Source: Numida meleagris (lineage: Eukaryota; Chordata; Aves; Galliformes; Numididae). From it: 64,000 bases of DNA. Shown here in pieces: positions 1 through 11,321 of this stretch; the stretch's first letter is position 1; the number at the start of each line of letters is the position of its first letter. The notes under the pieces are model-generated. The model did not search any database and was not told where the DNA came from. It saw nothing but the letters and a program-made list of their open reading frames with translations. Location: contig NC_034413.1 in assembly GCF_002078875.1 (NCBI RefSeq), forward strand, positions 65,016,252 to 65,080,251, read 5' to 3'. Both the position numbers and the translations under genes were made by a program.

Positions 1-3000
1 ATGCCCAAAGATTCAGTTATGGTCTTGAGATTTTGATCTAATCTCAGCTAACGTTTTACTAAAGATTTTAGCTAATATTTTAAATAGAGTAAGACTTGGG
101 AATAACCTGAAGCAGAACAATAGGTAACATCAACCGACAGACAGCTAGCAGAGTGCCTTTCCCACATGACTGTTCTGTAGATGAACCAATTACTTTTCAC
201 TTAATTTGCAATAATAAGAGCGGCAAGCAAACCTGACCAGGATGCTTTAAATTGTATGAAGGCCCTGCATTTCTTTTTCTTGCTACAGAATACCAGCCCA
301 GCTGGTCACTACCTGACAGCTGATAGGAACGGCCTCTCAGCAGTTATGGCTGCTGAAAAGTCAAGCGGGATTTAAATGGCAACTATGGAGGGCATGAAAA
401 GAGCAGTGCAAAGGGGTGCCACATTATTTTGATCTTTTTTGTTTTTCTCATGTCATAGCATGTAACACTGATTTTTGGGGTGAATTCAGGTTGTTTGGGT
501 TTTCTCGGTGTTACCAAACTCATGGAACTTAGGCATGCGACTTGACATATGTTCCAGCTATTGTATCGTGATCAAAATTCATCTCACTAATTGCTTTGCT
601 GGCAGCCAAGACAACTTAGTTCTTGAGTAAATTCATCAAGCTAAAATTTTACAGAGAATTCAGGAACTCAAAAATCTTCCTAATTATTTTTTTAATAATA
701 AAGCACAAGCGCATCTTGTCTCTAATGCTAAACTGACAGCCACCAATACTGCAGAAGATCTGATTGATCAGAGCTTCTTTGCCATCACAGTGAACACAGA
801 AAGGGAAGAAACTAAAAATCTCCCCTTCTTGCTTCAGTCTGTTCAGAACAGGTTTTGTCAGAGGATTCCATTCCCTGTTTTTTCCTCCGGATGCCAAACC
901 TTAATTCCTAACGATCTCCAGCTCGGCGCAGTTCCACGCAGCACCCACACGGAGGCGGCCGACACTGCAGTACCAGGCGAGGAGACAAAACTGAAGTGTA
1001 AAAAAAAAAAATCACCTACATTCACTCCTGGGCCTTCGCTGTGCTTGCTGGATGTCCAGACAGCCGGGAGCTGGAAGAAGAAGCATCTAGCAAGAAGGCT
1101 TTGCAACAGGGCAAAGAGCTGCTCAGAAATGTGCTGAAGGGAACAACACTGACCTGCCCTGATCCTCAGCGCTACGGAGCACCAAGAGTTAAACACATCG
1201 TACTGCGATGGGAAATGACTGCCACTGAACTAACCCATCCTTGGGAGAAAGGAAGACAAGAGGCCAGAATAGAGAGCTAAATTAATAAAATAAGCCCGGC
1301 CATCTGGCACTGTCTCCCTCAGGATCTTCCCTCCACCGTGCCCCCTCTGTGTCCCTTTGCCTTAGCATCTGACGGTCATTAAGAGCATGAAGCACATCTT
1401 GCCAGACTCACTGTACGTATTCACAGTGTTGTTTTAATTAAGGCAGCAGCAGCAAATTGTGACAGATGATAAAAATTTAAATTCTGATCATTTCCATATG
1501 ATAAAAGCTTCTCAGCATTGTAAATAAAGCTCCTTCCTTTTCCATTTCTTTTGATCATATTCACTCATTACTGTTACACTGTACACGAAACCTCAATGAA
1601 TGGACATATGCACCTAACTAGATGGCTTCATCTGTAAAACAACAGCGTGCACAAAGCTAGCTGCTCAGCCTGAATGTCCATCTCGTTACACAGCAGTTCA
1701 TGTTGTGACAGTGTCCCAAAAGAAAGCTTTCCTATGATGCTTTCTTAGGTCCCAGGAAGGGAATAATAGTGGTCAGCGGGCAGCTTTCCTGCATTTCATC
1801 CAAATGCATCGTCCCCACCGGTGCAAAAGAGAACAGAGGCCTTCAAAAAAATGTGACAAATCTTTTGTCCCCGCTCTCAGCGATCTCCCCAGAAGCAGCC
1901 ATCTTATGGCTTAAGGAAAATTTGTTGACGATGATGTGACTTTGATCTTTCTGCATCTATTGTAGAAACTAAAAAGAAAGCTGCAAGGGAAGGTTCCGTG
2001 CTTGGCTAGGTAGGAGGAGATGCTTTAACACAGTTCTCAGGCTAGTAACTAAATTTTAGCTGATTTGTGCTCCTAGCATCTTCCTAGAATGTCTTACTAA
2101 TTCTGACTTTAAGACTTCACCCGACTTTCAAACAGCATTATTTCTACCAATTATTTTTTTCCCCTTCATCCTGCATTTAACGCCCTTTACATTCATTTCC
2201 GTTCTGGGGATACAGAAATGTTCTCATTTCACCTTAAGTTTACAGCATTGAGTGAAAAGGTATATACTGGTATTGGAGAATGAAGGAATCCTCAGCGCTC
2301 CTTACCAGCCGTCACAACACATGTAAAATTAAGGTTAAAATCAGCATGCGTGTTCCTCCTCTCTGGCCCTCCTGTACTCTACCCCAAGATGAGTTGCTGC
2401 TCCTCTTCCCACAGCTGCAGCTTTCCTTCCACTCCTCTTAGCTTTCTCTGTGACCCGGCCACAGCTGGGAGCTGCTGGTACCGCTCCTTCATCCCATTCC
2501 CCTCCCTCCTGCCCAGAGAAGGCAGTGTCTTGCACTGTTGCACATCTTCTCTGCTGAGCCTTGCCTAGGAAAGAAGGGTTTAAAATAAAATGAGACATCT
2601 TGGCTCAGGAGGGAGGGATGTATTTCTTGGAACGCTGTAGCCGCTGTTGGCAGAAGCGATGTTGTGACTAGGCCAAACCGAGCCGGCTTTGTCTTGTAAA
2701 ATATCGATTTTGCCCCTCTCTGCTCCTCACCACCTCACACATCCCCGCAGCGGCCTGCTCCTGCAAGCACCTCAGCAGCTCTCTCTCATCTCACCCAGTC
2801 CAGCACGCTGCTACGAGCCTGCTCTCTGAAGTTAACCACAAAGGACTGGTTCCCCTGCTCTTCCCCTGAAGGATGGCGTTTGGATGGACAGGAAGAGAGA
2901 TGTCTGTAATACAAACGCTTTTTGAAGGAGTCCAAATTTCTATCCCGCTTTCTCACAAGTAATGAATAGTTTATGTAAGCAGTCTAGAGGCAGCTCCTGG

Positions 3001-5493
3001 GGGGCAGGAGGGCCCGTCTCGCCATCTCACCAGCTGACTTCAAAAGGGAGGGTTTTCATTGCTTTGCACTGTCAGAAAACAAACCGACAGCCCCGCATCT
3101 GACTCAGGTAGCAGACGGAGATACAAAGATCTATTATTAGCACCACCAAAAATTCTTATGAATGCTTAAACTGGCTCCTTTAGTGCTGAAGCACTGTGAC
3201 AAAGCAATTCCACAGAGCAGAGCACTTCAAGAAGTAAATAATGACGACGGCAAGGTAAGAGCTGATCACAGGGCACAGCACAGCCCAGAAGCGGGGGGCT
3301 CTGACCACAGGGCCAGCAATCCGTATCACATAACCCACCGCATGGCCAGCGCTTCCTTCCTATCACCGTGCTAAGGACCTGAAGGCAAGACTGTTCATCT
3401 TTCGTCACTTAAAAAAAACTTGTGAGCCAGAGCTGACCAAAAGTTATCAGCTGTATTTCAGGTGGTTTTCACATCTGTAACATTCTCACCGATCTGTAGC
3501 AACACGTGTATTTAGGGTTAAATTCGTTGTTTAAGGCCAAACCACAAAGCATCAAGCCACATGAAATATTACTGTAATAATTATAAAACAAGATTCTAAA
3601 CTATAATATATTCAGTCATTTGATTTGAAATAGTATGCAATAAATTATATGCATATATGAGACAAAGCGTATAGAGAAGTATGTATAAGTACATATCTTA
3701 GGCACATATAGTCACAAGTAGCATTTCTTATGTTGCTATTGACCTCTAATTCAGCTGTTGATGTTAAATATGTTACATATTTATTATAAATGGTTGAATT
3801 AGCAAATAAACTAGAGCTCAAAAAGCTACACCATGGCACTCCTAGTTTCCCCGTCCAACAATCAATAATATGTGATAGAATTACATGCAGCCTAATCTTA
3901 CAAGGGATTTCATTTATAAAAGCATCGGAGGCGCCACATCAGATGTGCATCACGTCTTTTGTATACAAATTGATTACATTTCCCTTCTTTGTTCTGAAGG
4001 AAATGTCAGAAATATGGCGTGATGCTTGCCTACTCTTGCAAAAAAGTGTCCTTTGCCATACTAATGAGGACAAATGCCAAACTGCATTGACATTACATGT
4101 GTTATACTATTATCTAGGGAAACATAAGCAGTAACTGAATAGTAAATGGATATTGATTTACAACCCCAGGTGAAATTAAAACAGTCACTCTCAGTGCTGC
4201 TGGGTTGGGCTGCTTTTAGCCTTCTCAAAAAGAAAAAAAAAAAGCTTTCAAATTCTTTGTGGCACCAGTCAAACTGATATATACCATTTTATACTTATTA
4301 TTCAAGAATATATACTGATTAACATTAAGAAGGTAAAAAGGCAAAGGAAAAAGAATTTTTATTGGAGAGTTGTCAAATGTTAACACTAGCAAATCCAAAC
4401 ACAAAACTGTCAACTGTCAATGCTTGAAAATTGTGCTTAATCTGAGTTTTAAGCATAGAGATCAAAGCATAATGCCATCAGTGTTGTGGAGCATCACTAA
4501 ATATATGCACCAAGTCCACAGGGATGGTACTGGCTGTGGATACAGCTCTGAAACAACAATAAAGGAATGGTAATTCCTCTTCCAGTTGGGAATTGTCTTA
4601 CTATGGCCAACCTGGGCTGGAGAAAAAATGCTGTAACAATAGGGAAAATATTCTGAATCTGATAGCTAGGAAAAAAAAAAAGTAAATCGCTTCTGAGCCA
4701 TGAAGAAGTGATTCTATTTTAGGTTCAATACTCAACACTGTAGGAAAAAGAAAACCCTTAAATTATGTGATCTGAGAATGATTCATTTAAAATTAAGTGG
4801 AAGGGTAAACACAAGGAAGGTTTATATTCCCAGTGCCAAATGTTGATTAACTTCCTAAGTCAGACGTAATGAAGAACTGCTAAAATTATCAGAAAATTTA
4901 ATTCCAAATACCCTAGAAAGAAGAGCAGCTGGCCTACTTCTAACAATTCCAGTCAGTGCGTTAGGAACAAAGAAAGTGAGGAGGAAAAAAAAAAAGAACT
5001 GACGAGTGACAAAATTTTTCCCTAGAGGTCAAGAGTATGACACCAAAGTAATAACTGTGGCATGTCATGCTGAAACAGATCCTACAAAAATAAAGATTCA
5101 CAGCCACAGCTACATAAGAAATAAGAAAAGAAAGAAGAGGAATTTGTAACTGTAATGGTACATCCCTCCGTCTTGGGGGAAAAAAAAATCCATGCAGGAT
5201 TTTTGTGACCTACCTGTGCTTTCCAAGTGAACGTACTCATAGCCACTCCTTCCTCCAAACATATTCACACAATGTGTAGGCACATGCACTGTATAACTCA
5301 TGCAGAGAAAGCCCAAGACAATGTTACACACTTAAACAAGAGCGGAAGGCACTGCCCAGGCCTCTCTACAGCACATCTAATCCTACATTTTTTACCAAGA
5401 AATCTAGAACAAATATGCAGGCATCCTAGCTATTTGATAGCAACAGGAGAGGAATAGTAAGATTTCCTCCAAAATCTTGCCCCAAAACAAGTG

Positions 5494-5537
5494 TTTATGA
5501 ATTTAGAGGTGTGTCACTACATCTCTAAATTCATAAA
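5494..5537. repeat. Perfect 15-bp inverted repeat (hairpin)
   Basis: The arms TTTATGAATTTAGAG (5494-5508) and CTCTAAATTCATAAA (5523-5537) are exact reverse complements separated by 14 bases. A G-T and a T-A pair could extend the stem inward by two. It is too short for a typical microRNA precursor, and no flanking transposon was recognised. Confidence 0.9.
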
Positions 5538-5814
5538 ATATGAATACTTGAATTAAAAATATTTTCAGACAAATGAGAAAGGAGGTCACAGCCTGATAAA
5601 GAAATAGCTTGTGCTTATGTGTTGATGCATGCAGAAACTGTGTCTACATACACACCCACACAAATCTGTCTCCAAAAGAAAATGAAGCATCTCTGCAAAC
5701 TCAAGGCAAGTTTAGATGTCAGGCGGATTCTCTCCAGAACATACACCAAAGGTTTATCTTCTTTTACAGTCCAGGCTAACTGGGGAGGTCCCAGCTGACT
5801 GCTGGTTACCAAAT

Positions 5815-6035
5815 CTGACTCTGATGTACAAGAAGGGCAGGAAGGACTATCCAGAGAATTAGAGGCTTGCTGGTCTGACCTCAGTACCAGGGAAGGGCAC
5901 GGAGCAGATGATCTTGAATGTCATCTCACAGCACATACAGGACAATCAAGCAATCAGGTGTAGCCAGCATGGCGTTCTGAAAAGCGGGACCTGCCTGATT
6001 AACCTGATTCTGTCCTCTGGTGCTCAACAGAAGAC
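5815..6035 (+). repeat. CR1 LINE internal fragment (ORF2 reverse-transcriptase part)
   Basis: This is a decayed piece of the CR1 LINE second open reading frame. The plus-strand reading aagaagggcaggaagga..., then the residues LTSVPGKGTEQ, ILNVISQHIQ and SQHGVLKSGTCLINLI follow the typical CR1 reverse-transcriptase pattern (VSLTSVPGK..., QHGF.KG.SCLTNL). Upstream the frame is broken by stops and one or more shifts. The CR1 3' end is absent, which is unusual because CR1 copies are normally truncated at the 5' end and keep the 3' end. The boundaries are approximate. Confidence 0.8.
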
Positions 6036-6869
6036 ATTTCCAAAGCTTCAAAAACTGCCCCATATAGAAAAAATTTTTGGTTTCACACTATTCTTCACAA
6101 GAATTGTAGAAACATCAGAGGAATTGCCACAGTAGTACTTGCAGTAAGTACGATGGGATATTCACCTGCGGGGCGCTTTTCATTGTTCCTAGAATTGTAT
6201 GTGGGAGAAAAACAATCCATTATGCTTCTCACAATAAATATTCAATATTGATGGCTTCCAGACTGCTTGGACAAACAGATCCCTTTGGTTCCCTTTAGTT
6301 TCTCCTACATGTATGTCTTATCATCAGCCTTACAATTTATGATTTCAGGAATTAACTCATTTAAAAACACAGTAATATAATTCTATGGACCAGTTGTTGG
6401 AAAACATTGCTCTATATCACAAATATTGAAAATGCTAGCAGAAGGGATTCTATTTGAAACCTTGGGGATAAATCCATATCAATTATTTAAAAAAAAAAAA
6501 AAAACCTTTTTCCCATGATAGCATAATTAATGTAAGAACTGAATTCTATCGTATGTGAATAATTAATTCACTGGCCAACTCTCCTGACACAGAATGTCAT
6601 TTTTCAGATCAGGTTTCTTTTTAATTATTATATAATGTAATGCGCATAGGGAAAATCGTAGGCTTACCTAGTAGTGGCAATTTCTGAACAGGCAATTAAC
6701 TGCAGGATATGGAATGTACAGTTTAAAGTTCTGCGGAAATATCAATTTAGCGCTGAACTGTAATTTGGAAAATGAATATAAAGTATCAATCTCTGGTGAC
6801 TCTCATGATTGAAGGTATATGGGCTCTTTGGGCTTCACCATCTGAAAATGGAGACAAAACTGAAAAGAA

Positions 6870-7175
6870 GGTTACGAAAAAAAGACAGTGATGACCAAAG
6901 ATAATGAATATCTCCCATGTGAGGAATGATTAAACAGAAAAGTTTCTCCTGCTGTCAGAAAAGACAAGTGGGACATATGGAGGTAGACTTATGACTGGGA
7001 TGGAGGTTATTAACAGGGAAACAATGATTAAGTACCTCTTCCAATACAGGAATTATGGAGGCAACTAATGAAATTATATGAAATTCTACCATTCCATGAT
7101 TCTATGAAATCAGAAAGCAGTAAAACCACAAAAGGGAGTATTTCTTCCCACAATGCACAATTACAGCATCATATG
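6870..7175 (+). repeat. Very old CR1/L3-like LINE remnant
   Basis: This is a highly diverged remnant of the CR1/L3 3' region. Landmarks are a gaggaatgattaaacag-like segment (about 6920-6936), an aggaattatggaggcaacta segment with aatgaaatta (about 7047-7076), and aaaccacaaaagggagtat followed by ttcttcccacaatgcacaat (about 7123-7162). These occur in this order in CR1/L3 elements (ends of the RT gene and 3' UTR). Between the last two landmarks lies attccatgattctatg, which resembles the terminal CR1 octamer tail. Confidence 0.6.
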
Positions 7176-10100
7176 ATATTGTCGATACTAAAGACATATG
7201 GAGCTTTAAAAAGTGTTTATAGAAATTGACAGAAGGATATCACAAGCTTGGATCCCCAAAGCCAAGGGGCTTGCTGAGATGCAGCTTACCAGAAGCAGCC
7301 CCACCTGCTGCTGCCAGGATCGTGCTTCCCAAAATTTTGAACTTTGGGACTACTGTCATTCAGAATGTTTCAGTGAAATTACATTCAGTGTGGCACAAAA
7401 GAGAATTCAGCTAGGTGATTGAAAAATGCCTCACTGAGCTAAACCTGAGACCCAGGCCTGCAAATCAAGTAGATCCTCTCTGCAATCTAACAAGGAACTA
7501 TGGATATTCAAGCCCCTTACCTAATGGATGGGGTGCTCAAGCTGGAAATGCCATAAGTACAACTGGCATTCTCTTTTTGGGTGTCTGAATCCTGGTGAGG
7601 ACTGTCAGACCTGCAGCTTAAATCATTACATGAAATGACAGAAATACCAAATAATCCTATTCTAAATGTCCACAGAAACAAAATCAGTGTTTCAAACACT
7701 TGAAAAAGCATTTCAAATGATTTCTCAGTCATACACATTTCACAGCCTTTCTTGTTAGCAGTATTTGCATGAAAGCCACTTGGCCAACATCCATCCACTT
7801 CAAGGACAACAGAATCTCTCTATTAAAGATCTCAAATACTTTTCAAGGAAAAATCTTTCTCACTACATTAATAGTAAAAACTGACAGATAATAAACACTA
7901 TATCTTATATACAACAAGAAATACAACAAACTTTGTATAAGTGATCCAGAATGATTCCAAAGTGATTAACCATGTTTTTAGGTTTTTAATCTTAGCATGC
8001 TACAACTCATTAATGGATACTTGATTGCTTGTTCTCTTTCATTTGTTAATCTGTCCACACTGCATGCAATTTTCTCCAAAACTTGCACAAATTAAGATGA
8101 ACACAGGAGAAACAATTGCTTCCAATTTTTAATTCTGACAAAGTCACTGAAGTTTACAACAAATTAAGATGTAAAAAACAGACTATATAGTTCTGACAGT
8201 GATGCAATCAGCTGTGTTGCTCAGCACTAATGTTCTTGTTAATCTTGAATCCCACATAAATATTAGAGCCACACTCACAAAACGATTTCTGTCTCCAAGG
8301 AAGATTGACAATATTAGTTCTGTGATCAGTATATGAATACCGAGAGCAATATTTTCCAGTTGGGTTTAATCACATCATCCCCTCTGACGGAAGTCACACG
8401 TTCAGAATTTCACACCACAATTTGAAAAGACCTTTAATGATCTTTGCTTCAAGAAAGACTGTTTCAGACAAACTATACAAAAGCATCATGCAATTATGAC
8501 TCATATGTGAGACTTACACTGTAACCTCTATCATCTTACTCCAGTAAGGAGCTCTTCATGCTTGTTTTTTATGAGTTTGGTGTCCCTAAAGCTCTAGATA
8601 AAAGAGTAGAACCAGAAGCATTTGAGCAGATTTCCACTCTTCTAAGTTGATGGCATTGCCTAAGCATCTGCAGATGAGCTAAAAACATTTTTGACCAGCA
8701 ATGACCCAAAGAACTGGGAAGAACAACTATTTCTACTGAGACAGTGAGCACTGAGTAATGCTAAGGGAACATTACACAAATAGAAAATCATTATCAGATT
8801 AGGGCACAGCTAGAGCAACAGAGCAGGTATCTATTGAAAAACATTCTTTTCCTCAAGTACTTTTAATATAGTAAACTTTACATTTAATACCTCACTGACT
8901 ATTACTCACAGTAATATCTTTACTATAATGCTGTTATCTCCGTTTGTCTTTTTTTTTCTAGAGTTATCCTTAGTTTACAATGAGGTCTTTCAACTGTCAT
9001 GAAACCCTTACCTGAATGAATTTCACACAGTGAGGTATGCTGGAAGACTTTAAGAAGAGAATCCTTGCCATGTCATTTAAGGGACGTAGGACAGAAACAT
9101 CCTGTATTTTCATCCCTTGTCCTAATCTACTGTCCAGGCAAAATCAGAAGGTATGAAAAACTCTTTCTGTGTGCATGTGGCATTCACCCTGCCACTAGCC
9201 AGCCATAGTCTGTGCCCTGCCAGACGCATCTTTCAAACAATTGATATTACTTGAGAGTCAGACAGCCTGATGTCACAGGAACAAAATATTTATCCTCATA
9301 CTGGATCGAATGTAAGCAGAATCCACATACTCAGTACAATTTTTAGGCCACCAAAGTCTGAATCCGAGGTAGTCTGTCATAAAAGGGATCTATGCAAATT
9401 ATTCTACAGGACATTTGAAACATAGTGGGACCTGCTCTTTGAGGACACTTTTCTGTAGATTTCGAATTTTATTCCTGCTTTACATACATTTCAAAATTAA
9501 AAGTTAAAATATGAGAAATTACAACATGTCTCAGAGACTTTTCTTTCCATGTAAGAAACAGAGTCCTCACCTACAGACAATACCTGTAATGATGTAAGAT
9601 GCCAAACCTTTTAAACTTTTGTTCCTACTGCTGAAAGTACTAGTGCATTTATTTACCCACAATGAATTAACCTGAGTCATCCAAATTAACCTGATCCACG
9701 CTACCATCAAGCCTTCTTGGCTTACTTCTGCTTCTTATACCTAGATTTCATTTTCTCACCTAATACAAATCAAACTGCAGCCAGATACCTGTTTGGGTAT
9801 AGCTAAGTTAAGAGGTTGTCCTTTAGCTGACCATCACCGTAGGGTCTTCCCCCACCCTTACCAGGATTTCCTTCTGCCTTGCTGGCACAACAGCATCCAT
9901 GCTCGCTCCCTAGCCCAGTTCTGTCACAATGTTTTGGTTGAGTTGGAGAACTGACTACTAAAAGTGTTTAAGTTAACCTAGATCATTTTGACAGAACCAG
10001 GCTGGGGAATAACCACATGTGCTGTTTACACTGATAAAACTGTAAAGTAAATTAGTAAAGTAAATTAAAGTAAATTATGAAGCATGGAAATGGGGAAAAG

Positions 10101-11224
10101 TGACATGCAAAGAGAACATGAATCACTTGCAGCCAAACAATGCATTTGGCTTCAATTCGATACTGCATTAATTCACAGGCTTTCACTAGGTTACTTATGG
10201 TTGTCCAAATTTCACTATGCTACTGAAAACTATGTTCTGTAGTTGCCCGGTTTCTCAAAAGTTTCCAGGACAGTACAGCGCCCAGTAGGTCATCTGCACT
10301 TGCTAACATGGGTAATGGATTCAAATTTCATTTTAGCTTTTTTTTTTTTCCAGCTCTGCCTCCATCTCTTGGACACAAGTAAGGAGTTGAGGTTTCTCTG
10401 CAATTATATGTGAAGAGTGATACTTGTGTGGAAGAGGTCCTGATGTAAAATTCTGTGTACACTTACAAATAGACCATACTTCAAGGCTGAATGCAAAAGG
10501 CCCGTGTCAGGTAGTATACACAATAACTGAACCTAAGCCTATCTTTGTTTGGGCATATTAGGAAAAGCCTTCTGGGAGTGGAACCACTGCCAAACGGCTC
10601 TTCCAGTGAGTAGCTGATTTGGTTGAGTAGAGCTCAGGGAAGTTAATAAGTACTGCTGGAAGGAAGCAAGAAGATAGGACAGAGCAGAGCTGAGATAAAG
10701 GCTGCCGGGGAAAGTTGCTCTGTAGGCCAAGTAGGAACCGGCTTTCATAACCAAAACAAAGCAGAGAGCAGGAGAAAAACCCTTTGTGATGCTCCATGGT
10801 GAGCTGGTTGAAAAGCCGGAACTTTCACCCAGCATGCTCCCTTCACCTGTTTTATTCTTGCTACTTGTACATGGCTTTGGAATTGGAGGCAAAAGCTGGG
10901 GAAAAGAAAACCTTTTTTCCAAATTAGAAACAAAATACTGAAACAATAGGAATGCTAAACTGTGGATTCTCCTATCAAAATTCCACCACTTCCATTAATC
11001 CCAGAGAGAATGCCGCACTTTAAGCGAACTTCTGTAGTCCTGTATAAAAGTTTTAAGTGATTATGCCGAAAAAGATCTGGCCTGTAAATGTAACCATAGA
11101 GAAGAGAAGGTGGAGTCAAGCCTATAAAAACCTTTAAAGGCTAGAAGGAGACATTGGCCTTTCCCTGTCTTACTGGCAGCGTGAAGGATAAAGCAAACAT
11201 TTCAAAGAACATGAATCACCTTAC

Positions 11225-11321
11225 CACTTCTGGAAGAACCTTCTTTGCAAGATCGTGGATAGCTTTGATCACAATACATATAGATGATAGGAGGAATATG
11301 ACACCCAAGATAACACAGGCT
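11225..11321 (-). CDS. TMEM163: TMEM163 internal coding exon (97 nt; TM3)
   Basis: This is the third TMEM163 exon. Read on the minus strand, a run of 16 T, then cccctag, precedes a single A that completes the split Ile codon. It then reads ACVILGVIFLLSSICIVIK and AIHDLAKKVLPEV, ending on a codon boundary before the donor gtaagg. The first part is the third transmembrane helix. The last part starts the loop that in human continues DDFLFSVSIL. Compared with human as remembered, IVIKAI replaces IVVKAI and HDLAKKVLPEV replaces HDLSTRLLPEV; the membrane segment is almost unchanged. A 16-kb intron separates it from the preceding exon. The next exon (DDFLFSV...) was searched for by eye in 1-11224 and not found, so it probably lies outside the window. 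Confidence 0.96.

Larger units (their letters stand above)
1..11224 (-). other. TMEM163: TMEM163 intron downstream of the TM3 exon (partial)
   Basis: This is intronic sequence running off the left edge of the window; its donor is the gtaagg at 11219-11224. It contains two plus-strand CR1 remnants (about 5815-6035 and 6870-7175), a perfect inverted repeat at 5494-5537 and homopolymer runs such as A16 at 6489-6504 and T12 at 10338-10349. The stretches 880-960 and 2340-2850 are somewhat richer in GC than the rest but are not CpG islands. Open frames here, including the 135-codon one at 10539-10946 on the minus strand, show no recognisable protein family and no splice or start context, so I treat them as chance. 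I recognise nothing else in 1-5800, 7200-11200 or between the named repeats. Confidence 0.85.

Noticed and set aside
858..1196. Overlapping open frames on both strands in a slightly GC-richer patch
   Set aside because: Considered as a possible exon or promoter. There is no family match, no CpG-island density and no splice-supported frame.
8995..9050. Possible minus-strand donor (cttacctgaatg on plus) considered for the next TMEM163 exon
   Set aside because: The sequence upstream of the donor translates with a stop and does not resemble the expected DDFLFSVSIL region.
10539..10946. 135-codon open frame on the minus strand
   Set aside because: It has no family resemblance, no splice context in phase with TMEM163, and two overlapping alternative frames. 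It does not resemble the missing TMEM163 exon.
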